From Chitinophagaceae bacterium (GTDB lineage: Bacteria; Bacteroidota; Bacteroidia; Chitinophagales; Chitinophagaceae), in contig CANGWB010000018.1 of the NCBI GenBank assembly GCA_947457465.1, forward strand, positions 1 to 35,515: DNA of 35,515 nucleotides, read 5' to 3'. The notes beneath the pieces were generated by a model. That model saw only the letters and a program-made list of their open reading frames with translations. It was not told the origin of the DNA and ran no database searches. The translations under genes were made by a program, and so were the position numbers. Of this stretch, positions 16,503-24,047 are shown one piece after another. Positions within the stretch are counted from its first letter, which is position 1. The number at the start of each line of letters is the position of its first letter.

Positions 16503-18431
16503 ATGGCCTGGAACGATCAGCAACAATTCATAGATGCCCTGGAAAAAGCGGGCGAACTCATTCGCATCAAAACATTTGTAGATCCTAAATGGGAGATCGC
16601 GGAGATCACTGACCGGATCAGCAAGTCAGGTGATGGTGGCAAGGCCTTGTTATTTGAAAATACAGGTACCGATTTTCCGGTGCTGATGAATGCCTACGGT
16701 AGCGAGCGAAGAATGTGTATGGCGCTGGGGGTAGAAAAGCTCGATGATGTCGCCCGCGAGATCGAGGGGCTCTTTAAATTACTCGCCTCTCCTAAAGAGT
16801 CGATGCTGGATAAACTCAAGCTGATTCCGACGCTCGGTGCCTTTGCCAGTTGGATGCCCAAGGTCCGTTCCGGAAAAGGGGCTTGTCAAGAAGTCGTGCA
16901 CCTGGATCCGGACCTGTCCACCATTCCCGTCATCACCTGTTGGCCAAAAGATGGAGGGCCATTTGTTACCTTACCCGTGATACATACCAAGGATCCGTAT
17001 ACTAATTCCAGAAATGTGGGTATGTATCGAATGCAGATTTTCGGCCCAAAACTAACCGGAATGCATTGGCACAAACACAAAGTCAGTGCCAAACATTTTT
17101 CCGAGTACAAGAAGCTTGGTAAACGTATGCCAGTGGCCGTGGCACTTGGTGGCGATCCGGTCTATGCCTACTCTGCAACGGCTCCGTTGCCGGAGAATGT
17201 GGATGAGTACATGCTTGCCGGTTTTCTTCGAAAGAAGAAAGTCGAATTGGTCAAGTGCCTGACACAGCCGGATATCGAAGTGCCGGCGGATGCTGATTTT
17301 ATCATAGAGGGTTATGTGGACCCCAATGATGAACTGATTTGGGAAGGGCCCTTCGGCGATCATACGGGCTATTATTCTTTACCCGATTGGTATCCCCGTT
17401 TTCATGTAACGGCCATCACCCATCGTAAAAAGGCAGTTTATCCGGCCACCATCGTCGGAATCCCACCTCAGGAAGATGCCTGGTTAGGTAAGGCCACCGA
17501 ACGGATCTTCTTGGCTCCGATCAAAATGACCATGGTACCGGAGATCCTGGATATGGATATGCCTGTAGAAGGGGTGTTTCATAACTTGGTCATCACACAG
17601 ATCCAAAAAGATTATGCGGGACAGGGGCAGAAAGTGATGAATGCCATGTGGGGAGCCGGACAAATGATGTTCAATAAGATCTTGGTTATGGCCGATCAGG
17701 ATACGCGGATTCAGGACTATCCTGAACTGGCGCGAAAGGTTTTCAAAAATCTGAATCCGGCAGAAGATGTGGCCTTTGCAACCGGCCCGATGGATGTACT
17801 CGATCACAGCTGCAGTAAACTCGGCTTTGGTGGAAAAATGAGCATCGATGGAACGGCGAAATTTTCAGAGGAAACAGCCGACGACTATCGTCCCCGTACC
17901 ATATGCACTGATTGGAACCAGGCAGAAACGATGTTGAAGAATCAATTCCCAGAGATAAAATCGATCAACCATTCACTTCTCGGAATCGATATTCCGGTTT
18001 TGATCATTGCATTTCAAAAAGACCGTACCGGTCATTTCCGATCGCTTCATAATCAGTTGGCCAAACAAATAGAACTGGGCGGCATTAAAATGGTCCTCTA
18101 TGTTGAGCACACGGTGGATTCATCGGATCTCTCCACAGCCCTTTGGCGCTTTTGTAATAATCTAGACCCCAAAAGAGATTCGGAGTTGGTTCGCATCGAT
18201 TCCATGGATGGGTTTTCTTATGATGCTTGTCTCGGATTGGATGGAACTCGCAAGACCAAAGAATTCGATGGCTTTCAGCGTGACTGGCCCAACATCATCG
18301 TGGCTAACGATGAAACGATCCGCTCCGTCGATGCCAAGTGGGATACACTGGGCTTAGGGCCCTTTTTACCATCTCCTTCCCTTCGATTCAAGGGGCAGAT
18401 GTATGGAGAAGAGGCCGTAGTGGCCTCCTGA
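16503..18431 (+). CDS. UbiD family decarboxylase, probably for menaquinone biosynthesis
   Basis: 642-residue member of the prenylated-FMN dependent UbiD decarboxylases. The N-domain starts MAWNDQQQFIDALEKAGELIRIK. The central split-barrel holds E281 in EGPFGDHTGYYSLPD, the conserved glutamate-containing signature of the family. C-terminal parts include DVLDHS and KFGGKMSIDGT-like GFGGKMSIDG. Close Bacteroidota relatives are annotated as menaquinone-biosynthesis decarboxylases acting on aromatic or naphthoate-type acids; that assignment is by family memory. The flavin prenyltransferase UbiX needed to make its cofactor is not in the window. It follows the epimerase by 44 nt; a 6-bp hairpin in that gap lacks a T run, so it is not a terminator. 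pdhB downstream has its own promoter. Confidence 0.87.
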   Translation: MAWNDQQQFIDALEKAGELIRIKTFVDPKWEIAEITDRISKSGDGGKALLFENTGTDFPVLMNAYGSERRMCMALGVEKLDDVAREIEGLFKLLASPKESMLDKLKLIPTLGAFASWMPKVRSGKGACQEVVHLDPDLSTIPVITCWPKDGGPFVTLPVIHTKDPYTNSRNVGMYRMQIFGPKLTGMHWHKHKVSAKHFSEYKKLGKRMPVAVALGGDPVYAYSATAPLPENVDEYMLAGFLRKKKVELVKCLTQPDIEVPADADFIIEGYVDPNDELIWEGPFGDHTGYYSLPDWYPRFHVTAITHRKKAVYPATIVGIPPQEDAWLGKATERIFLAPIKMTMVPEILDMDMPVEGVFHNLVITQIQKDYAGQGQKVMNAMWGAGQMMFNKILVMADQDTRIQDYPELARKVFKNLNPAEDVAFATGPMDVLDHSCSKLGFGGKMSIDGTAKFSEETADDYRPRTICTDWNQAETMLKNQFPEIKSINHSLLGIDIPVLIIAFQKDRTGHFRSLHNQLAKQIELGGIKMVLYVEHTVDSSDLSTALWRFCNNLDPKRDSELVRIDSMDGFSYDACLGLDGTRKTKEFDGFQRDWPNIIVANDETIRSVDAKWDTLGLGPFLPSPSLRFKGQMYGEEAVVAS

Positions 18432-18485
18432 TGCTTGAGTATAGCTCTTCAATGAACAGGGTTAGGATTTCTCCCTGTCAGACAG

Positions 18486-18493
18486 TAATTTTG
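18486..18493 (+). promoter_or_regulatory. -7 promoter element of pdhB
   Basis: TAATTTTG, exact TAnnTTTG, with TTAG 20 nt upstream. The ATG is 20 nt downstream. Confidence 0.6.
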
Positions 18494-18513
18494 CCGCACT
18501 CAAAATCCAGCTC

Positions 18514-19503
18514 ATGTCCAGATCCATTGCCTTTCGTGAAGCACTCCGGGAAGCGTTAAATGAAGAGATGCGTAGAGATGAACGCGTATTCCTGATGGGA
18601 GAGGAGGTGGCTGAATACAATGGCGCCTACAAAGTAAGTCAGGGTATGCTTGCTGAATTCGGCCCTAAACGTGTGATCGACACCCCGATCGCAGAGTTAG
18701 GATTTACGGCTGTTGGTGTGGGCGCTGCCCAAAACGGACTCCGCCCCGTGGTTGAATTCATGACCTGGAATTTTGCGGTACTGGCACTCGATCAGATTCT
18801 CAATACGGCTTCCAAGATGTTGGCCATGAGTGGTGGACAGATCACTTGTCCCATCGTTTTCCGCGGCCCCAATGGATCAGCCGGACAGTTAGGTGCCCAA
18901 CACTCCACTGCTTTCGAATCTTTATATGCAAATATTCCCGGCATCAAAGTTGTATCGCCTAGCAATGGATACGATGCAAAAGGATTACTCAAGCAGTCCA
19001 TACGTTTTGAGGAAGATCCTGTGGTATTCATGGAGAGTGAGCAGATGTATGGAGATAAATGTGAAGTGCCCGCAGATGAGTACTATATCGAACTTGGTAA
19101 GGCAGATATGAAGCGTGCCGGACGCGATGTAACCATCGTCTCTTTTAATAAAATGATGAAAGTCGCACTCGGTGCAGCGGCAGAGTTGGAAAAGGAGGGC
19201 ATCAGCGCAGAAGTGATCGACCTACGTACCATCCGTCCGCTCGATTGGATGACCATTCTCGAGAGCGTGAAGAAAACCAATCGATTGGTTATCGTGGAAG
19301 AACAGTGGCCTTTCGCATCAGTATCCTCGGAGATAACATACCGCATACAGAAGGAGGGATTCGACTATCTCGATGCCCCGATCCGTCGTATTACCGCAGC
19401 TGACGCACCCTTGCACTATGCCCCGAACCTGGTTGCAGCGGCCTTGCCGGATGTGAACCGTACTGTTCGGCTGGTGAAGGAAGTTATGTATCAGGTTAAG
19501 TAG
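18514..19503 (+). CDS. pdhB: Pyruvate dehydrogenase E1 component, beta subunit
   Basis: 329-residue beta subunit of the alpha2beta2 thiamine-diphosphate E1 enzyme that decarboxylates pyruvate and acetylates the lipoyl group of E2. It has the family N-terminus (MSRSIAFREALREALNEEMRRDERVFLMGEEV), the conserved RVIDTPIAELGFTAVGVGAA, RGPNGSAGQLGAQHS and VIDLRTIRPLDW blocks, and a transketolase C-domain with EEQWPFASVSSEI. The alpha subunit, E2 and E3 genes are not adjacent, so the complex is encoded in pieces. lipA, which makes the lipoyl cofactor for E2, is in the same window at 33452. The gene is preceded by a good -7 box and looks monocistronic; lepB downstream has its own box. A branched-chain keto-acid E1 beta is the alternative, less likely from the closeness of the conserved blocks to PdhB. 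Confidence 0.93.
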   Translation: MSRSIAFREALREALNEEMRRDERVFLMGEEVAEYNGAYKVSQGMLAEFGPKRVIDTPIAELGFTAVGVGAAQNGLRPVVEFMTWNFAVLALDQILNTASKMLAMSGGQITCPIVFRGPNGSAGQLGAQHSTAFESLYANIPGIKVVSPSNGYDAKGLLKQSIRFEEDPVVFMESEQMYGDKCEVPADEYYIELGKADMKRAGRDVTIVSFNKMMKVALGAAAELEKEGISAEVIDLRTIRPLDWMTILESVKKTNRLVIVEEQWPFASVSSEITYRIQKEGFDYLDAPIRRITAADAPLHYAPNLVAAALPDVNRTVRLVKEVMYQVK

Positions 19504-19548
19504 GTTCAATATTAACAGTGTACTGACGATCACACACTGATTTTCCGG

Positions 19549-19556
19549 TAGATTTG
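19549..19556 (+). promoter_or_regulatory. -7 promoter element of lepB
   Basis: TAGATTTG, exact TAnnTTTG. The TTG at 19554 that extends the lepB frame is inside it, so the ATG at 19572, 15 nt downstream, is the more likely start. Confidence 0.6.
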
Positions 19557-19571
19557 ACCCAAATTCGACCG

Positions 19572-21128
19572 ATGCCTGTAAATCATTTTCTGACCGTTTA
19601 CCTCATCACGCTTTTACTCTTGTTATTACCGGCGCCCGGCATGGCCCGGTTGTTTCAAAAAGCCGGACTCCCTGCTTGGAAAGCTTATATCCCTTTTTAC
19701 AATACTTGGCTGATACAAGAGCTGACCGGTCGCCCCAAACACTGGGTCTTTTGGCAAGCGATTCCGGTAATCGGATGGTTCATCACCCCCGGTATCTACA
19801 TTGAATTCGCCAAGGTATTTGGACGATTCTCCGTACTGGATCATATCGGTGCCAGTTTATTATCGCCCTTTTATTTCGCTTGGCTCGGATTTCAAAAACA
19901 GCCAAATTTTATTGGACCTGAAGGCGTAAAAAAGCATATCAAACAAGGTTGGCGGGAATGGTATGACGCCGCCATTTTTGCGATTGTAGCTGCTACTCTG
20001 ATTCGCACATTTGTATTCGAGGCGTATACGATCCCATCGGGTTCGATGGAGAAAAGCTTACTGATCAATGATTTTCTCTTTGTTAGTAAATTCAGTTACG
20101 GTCCGCGTATACCCAACACACCGCTTTCCGTCCCCTTTGTACATAATTACATGCCTTTCGGCTCCAGTAAGAAATCATATGTCTCCGAAGTACAGTTTCC
20201 CTATATCCGTTGGTTCGCGACACCTGTGGAGCGTTTGGATGCCGTTGTGTTCAATTTTCCTGCCGGTGACACGGTAGTGAACAGGCCGGGTTATCAGTCC
20301 TTTCGGGAGTTTCAAGCGCTTTGCCGGGAGTACGGTAACGGCGATGTAGATGCTGGCAGACGTATCGTACTCGCCAATGCGGACACACTTCCATTGGCTG
20401 TACACACAGTAGATAAAACGGATAATTACATCAAGCGTTGTGTGGCGGTTGCCGGAGATACCTTGGAGATCCGGGCCGGGGACGTGTACATTGACGGTAA
20501 AAAGCAAACACCACCGCCAAACTCGGTGATGAACTATTTTGTTACAACGAACGGACAAATGCTCGATCCGGAGATCATGGAGAGCGAATATGGGGTCGAT
20601 TTTGTGAATGAAGTGCTCACCATCCGTGTCGATCAATACTATGTTCGCAATTTGCCCGCCCGATCCGTACAGAAAATGATCGAAAGCGGATTGGTAAAAT
20701 CCATTCAGCCTGATATACTCCATCCGGATTCATTGGACCTGACTAACTGGGCCAATCGGATATTCCCCTATGATCAGACGCATCGCTGGACGCTCGATTA
20801 TTTCGGTCCGATTTGGATTCCGAGGAAAGGGGCGACGCTGACCCTGACTCCGGAAAATTATTCGCTATATGAGCGCGCGATACGTGTCTATGAAAAAAAT
20901 GAGCTGGTGAAGCAAGGCGATCGATTTTTCATCAATGGGGAACCTGCCTCTACCTATACATTCAAAATGGATTATTACTGGATGATGGGAGATAACCGAC
21001 ATGGATCTCAGGATTCAAGATTCTGGGGATTTGTTCCGGAAGACCGAATTGTCGGTAAAGCATCGCTGATCTGGTTCAGCTGGGAGAATGGCCCTCGTTG
21101 GGACCGCTTATTCCGTTTCGTGAAATAA
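19572..21128 (+). CDS. lepB: Signal peptidase I with N-terminal membrane domain and long insertions
   Basis: Membrane-bound serine protease that removes signal peptides from exported proteins; 518 residues against 324 in E. coli. The N-terminus holds hydrophobic segments of the DUF5684 type (VYLITLLLLLLPAP, then LPAWKAYIPFYNTWLIQELTGRP and a second membrane stretch). A further membrane anchor (AAIFAIVAATLIRTFVF) precedes the catalytic part. The nucleophile is S158 in IPSGSMEKSLL and the general base is K288 in NYIKRCVAVAGD. The GDNR box is at 473-476 (MMGDNRHGSQDSR). Spacing from Ser to Lys (130) and Lys to GDN (185) is much larger than in E. coli, a known trait of Bacteroidota enzymes. A TTG at 19554 would add six residues but overlaps the promoter. 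cdd follows after 18 nt. Confidence 0.94.
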   Translation: MPVNHFLTVYLITLLLLLLPAPGMARLFQKAGLPAWKAYIPFYNTWLIQELTGRPKHWVFWQAIPVIGWFITPGIYIEFAKVFGRFSVLDHIGASLLSPFYFAWLGFQKQPNFIGPEGVKKHIKQGWREWYDAAIFAIVAATLIRTFVFEAYTIPSGSMEKSLLINDFLFVSKFSYGPRIPNTPLSVPFVHNYMPFGSSKKSYVSEVQFPYIRWFATPVERLDAVVFNFPAGDTVVNRPGYQSFREFQALCREYGNGDVDAGRRIVLANADTLPLAVHTVDKTDNYIKRCVAVAGDTLEIRAGDVYIDGKKQTPPPNSVMNYFVTTNGQMLDPEIMESEYGVDFVNEVLTIRVDQYYVRNLPARSVQKMIESGLVKSIQPDILHPDSLDLTNWANRIFPYDQTHRWTLDYFGPIWIPRKGATLTLTPENYSLYERAIRVYEKNELVKQGDRFFINGEPASTYTFKMDYYWMMGDNRHGSQDSRFWGFVPEDRIVGKASLIWFSWENGPRWDRLFRFVK

Positions 21129-21146
21129 TATACCTAACTTGTTGGA

Positions 21147-21632
21147 GTGACTCAGCAATTATCCTTTTCATACGAAGAATGGCCTGACGACGCTGCCTTG
21201 TCCGAACAAGATCGGACACTCTTGGAAGAGGCTCGTCGGGTAACTGAACTCGCCTATGCGCCATACTCCAATTTTTGGGTAGGTGCTGCCGCACGTCTTG
21301 TATCCGGCTCCCTTGTGGTTGGCACCAATCAAGAGAATGCATCTTACCCGGTCGGTATTTGCGCTGAGCGTGTATTACTTGGGCATGCAGCTGTTCGTTT
21401 CCCCAATGATCCCATAGAGACCATTGCTATCAGTTATCATCCGAAGGATCGATCAAGCCAAATTCCATTATATCCATGCGGTATGTGCCGTCAGGCACTG
21501 CTGGAGCAGGAGATCCGTTTTCAGCGACCGATGCGACTGATCCTTTCCGGAATGGAAGGGAAAGTTCATGTGATCGAATCGGCTCAGTCTCTTTTGCCCT
21601 TCGCCTTTACGGGGCAGGGACTGCGTTCCTAA
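21147..21632 (+). CDS. cdd: Cytidine deaminase
   Basis: 161-residue zinc enzyme that converts cytidine and deoxycytidine to uridine forms in pyrimidine salvage. Zinc ligands C72 (in GICAERV), C111 and C114 (in PCGMCRQ) and the proton-shuttling E74 are all present. The substrate-binding NQENASYP precedes them. The length suits the tetrameric small form with an N-terminal extension of about 20 residues. The start is a GTG at 21147; no ATG lies upstream in frame and the first residues (MTQQLSFSYEEWPDDAALSEQ) fit relatives. It follows lepB by 18 nt, so it is probably co-transcribed, although a TAACTTG in the gap could be a weak promoter. Confidence 0.95.
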   Translation: MTQQLSFSYEEWPDDAALSEQDRTLLEEARRVTELAYAPYSNFWVGAAARLVSGSLVVGTNQENASYPVGICAERVLLGHAAVRFPNDPIETIAISYHPKDRSSQIPLYPCGMCRQALLEQEIRFQRPMRLILSGMEGKVHVIESAQSLLPFAFTGQGLRS

Positions 21633-21670
21633 CTGCTATTTTCTATATCTTCCACTCATAACGATTGCAT

Positions 21671-23095
21671 ATGAGTGCCTCCAAACAATCCTCGATCTCG
21701 CGGGGTCAATTTATTCGTCAAACCGCCCTGACAGCAGGCGGATTTCTGATCTTGCCTCGCCATGTACTCGGCCGAGGCTTTATCGCGCCCAGTGATAAGC
21801 TGAACATTGCCGGCATCGGTGTAGGCGGCAAGGGAGCTAGCGATCTGATGGAATTCTCCAAGAGCCCTTTCGTGAACATCGTCTCTTTATGCGATGTAGA
21901 TGACCGACAGGCCAAGGATGCTCGCAAGAAATATTCAAAGGCTACTTATTACAGGGATTTTAGGGAGATGCTGGATAAGGAGAAGAATAACATCGATGCT
22001 TGTTCCATCTCCACACCTGACCATACGCATGCTGTAGCTACGTTGGCCGCTATGCAACTGGGTAAACATGTATATACGCAAAAGCCACTCACGCATAATA
22101 TTTACGAGGCGCGACAGCTTACAGAGGCGGCAAAAAAATATAAGGTGGTCACCCAGATGGGAAATCAGGGTGGCTCCGGAGATGGTGTACGCCAAGCAAA
22201 GGAGATGTATGATGCCGGGCTGATCGGTGAGGTGACAGCTGCACATGCCTGGACGAACCGACCGGTTTGGCCGCAAGGGATTCCAACACCGACCGGTAAA
22301 TATGATGTTCCATCCGAACTGGATTGGAATCTTTGGCTCGGTCCAGCTGCGTACATCGACTACAACCCATCCTACATTCCTTTTAATTGGAGAGGCTGGT
22401 GGGCTTTTGGTACGGGCGCACTAGGGGATATGGCATGTCATATCATGGATCCCATTTTTCGTTTGTTGCCCATTCAATATCCCGATTCGGCCGAATGCAG
22501 TGTAGCGACGATCTGGAAAGAGATGTGGAACGATACGCCCAATATGGATGCTTGTCCGCCTGCTTCCATCATTCATCTCAATTACCCAAGAACGGATGGG
22601 AAAGGGAATATCCGTGTTTCCTGGCATGATGGTGGACTGTTACCGGGTCGGCCCGAGGAATTACTACCCGATGAAGCTTTTGGCAACTGGGACGGTGGCG
22701 TATTGCTGGTGGGCACCAAAGGAAAAATGTTGATCGACTGTTATGGCGCCAACCCAAGATTACTGCCCACATTGCGAATGAAGGATTTAGATCTCAAGCC
22801 GAGTATACCGCGTGTGCCGGAAGGGCATTATCTCCAATGGGTGAATGCCTGCAGGGCCGGTTATGGAAACGCTACTACAAGCTCTCCGTTTGAATATGCC
22901 GGACCATTCACAGAAAGTATTCTGATGGGAAATCTCGCCATCCGTAGTTGGATGCTGAAGAATCCCAAACTGAAAGGATGGGAGGATAAATACCTCGGCA
23001 GGAAGAAACTGTTATGGGATGCAGCACAAATGCGAATCACGAATTTTGAGGAAGCCAATCAATTCGTTCGCAGAGCGTATCGAGCGGGTTGGTAA
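21671..23095 (+). CDS. Exported Gfo/Idh/MocA family oxidoreductase
   Basis: 474-residue NAD(P)-dependent sugar-type oxidoreductase carried outside the cytoplasm. The signal region (SISRGQFIRQTALTAGGFLIL) resembles a Tat signal, but the twin arginine is degenerate (SRGQFIR). The Rossmann domain starts NIAGIGVGGKGASD with CDVD after strand 2. CSISTPDHTHA and the KHVYTQKPL segment follow; Gln-Lys-Pro replaces the common EKP, as in many secreted Bacteroidota members. The C-terminal domain (about 190-470) is the bacterial-type Gfo/Idh C-domain with GALGDMACHIMDP. The substrate is unknown; candidates are glycosides or keto-sugars. The ATG at 21671 is preferred to a TTG two codons upstream. It ends 9 nt before the convergent SirB1-like gene. 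Confidence 0.9.
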   Translation: MSASKQSSISRGQFIRQTALTAGGFLILPRHVLGRGFIAPSDKLNIAGIGVGGKGASDLMEFSKSPFVNIVSLCDVDDRQAKDARKKYSKATYYRDFREMLDKEKNNIDACSISTPDHTHAVATLAAMQLGKHVYTQKPLTHNIYEARQLTEAAKKYKVVTQMGNQGGSGDGVRQAKEMYDAGLIGEVTAAHAWTNRPVWPQGIPTPTGKYDVPSELDWNLWLGPAAYIDYNPSYIPFNWRGWWAFGTGALGDMACHIMDPIFRLLPIQYPDSAECSVATIWKEMWNDTPNMDACPPASIIHLNYPRTDGKGNIRVSWHDGGLLPGRPEELLPDEAFGNWDGGVLLVGTKGKMLIDCYGANPRLLPTLRMKDLDLKPSIPRVPEGHYLQWVNACRAGYGNATTSSPFEYAGPFTESILMGNLAIRSWMLKNPKLKGWEDKYLGRKKLLWDAAQMRITNFEEANQFVRRAYRAGW

Positions 23096-23104
23096 GGAGT
23101 GATG

Positions 23105-23968
23105 TCAGGACTGACGCAGTTCACGGGCCTGTGTGGCCAAATGCGTTTCATCCAACTCATCTGCTTTTTGTCCGATCTTACCCAACCAGAAATCTACGAC
23201 TCCGGTGTCCGACAGCGGCTGAAAGAATGCATGGTCCACAGGTTGGTGAATACGTCTGAGATATTGTTCGATCTCGGCTCGTCCGAATAACTCACCCGTT
23301 TGAGGATCCAAATAGAAATCGATGCTGTCGATCCCTTTCTTCTCTCTTGGATTCAGCATATTGGGCGATCCCAAAACAATGATTCCGGGAATGGAGAGTG
23401 TATAAAGAGGCAGGTCCAGTTTATCTGCTAATACCTGTATCAGCAATCCCAGTCCGATTTGATTTCCGCTACGGTGCAACAGAACGTCACCGATGAAATG
23501 ATGTGCCAGTCGTTCGCGAGCCGCGTCGATCCCTTTGAAACGCTCGTGTTCGAATACGACACGGCTCAGCACGTTGATCTGCTCCAGCGGCGTCAGGTAT
23601 TGATTCAACTCGAGCCAAGCAGTACGACGTAACTTTTCCAGTGATAACCGAAGGACATCGGAACGGTCTTCCCGATGATGAAGCTTGTCCAGGATCAGTA
23701 ATCCTTCCCACAAATCAGGTCTTTCCTGCCGACGCCAAGTGTTCAGTTTTTCGGAAATCTCCAGGAATTGAATGCGACGGATGATGGTTTCAACACGCAC
23801 CTGCTGTTCTGCATGGTCAGTTGTTTCCCATATATGCTCCAGATGAGGAATCGCTTGTTCACCATATTCAAGGATCCTTTTAGACACGGGTTCGTACACA
23901 GCTTCATCCGGATCTTCCAACAACCGTATCAGTGCAGACAACTCAGCTTCATTCACAGGTGCATACAT
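23105..23968 (-). CDS. SirB1-like protein with transglutaminase-like (Transglut_core2) domain
   Basis: 287-residue soluble protein without a signal peptide. The first ~70 residues (LIRLLEDPDEAVYEPVSKRILEYGEQAIPHLEHIW) look like a pair of HEAT-type helices. From about 90 onward the Transglut_core2 fold is visible: LNQYLTPLEQINVLSRVVF, then FIGDVLLHRSGNQIGLGLLIQVLADKLDLPLY, then SIPGIIVLG. There is no Cys in the position expected of an active transglutaminase or protease, as in SirB1 itself, so enzymatic activity is doubtful. The function of the family is not established. It lies 63 nt downstream of topA on the same strand, so the two may be co-transcribed, though an 11-bp inverted repeat lies between them. 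Confidence 0.8.
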   Translation of the reverse strand: MYAPVNEAELSALIRLLEDPDEAVYEPVSKRILEYGEQAIPHLEHIWETTDHAEQQVRVETIIRRIQFLEISEKLNTWRRQERPDLWEGLLILDKLHHREDRSDVLRLSLEKLRRTAWLELNQYLTPLEQINVLSRVVFEHERFKGIDAARERLAHHFIGDVLLHRSGNQIGLGLLIQVLADKLDLPLYTLSIPGIIVLGSPNMLNPREKKGIDSIDFYLDPQTGELFGRAEIEQYLRRIHQPVDHAFFQPLSDTGVVDFWLGKIGQKADELDETHLATQARELRQS

Positions 23969-24000
23969 GCACGCAATATCCGTAGCGTCTCTAATCCGCG

Positions 24001-24047
24001 AATAGCTTTTCTATCCACAGTTGTTGAAAAGCTATTTTTTCTTTTTC
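24001..24047 (+). terminator. 11-bp inverted repeat at the topA 3' end; terminator-like only on the + strand
   Basis: AATAGCTTTTC (24001-24011) and GAAAAGCTATT (24026-24036) form a perfect 11-bp stem with a 14-nt loop. On the + strand a T-rich run follows, as in an intrinsic terminator. On the topA (minus) strand no U run follows. It covers the topA stop codon. It may block antisense transcription coming from 23095 or stabilise the topA mRNA 3' end. Confidence 0.5.

Noticed and set aside
20175-20723. 182-codon open frame antisense to lepB
   Set aside because: Covered by the lepB catalytic insertions on the other strand; no start context or recognisable motif.
21671-21780. Tat signal on the Gfo/Idh/MocA protein
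   Set aside because: Only SRGQFIR is present, not a true twin arginine, so export is kept but Tat use is not claimed.
24010-24020. CTATCCACA, similar to a DnaA box, in the loop of the repeat beside topA
   Set aside because: A single site with a mismatch and no cluster or other origin features; likely chance.
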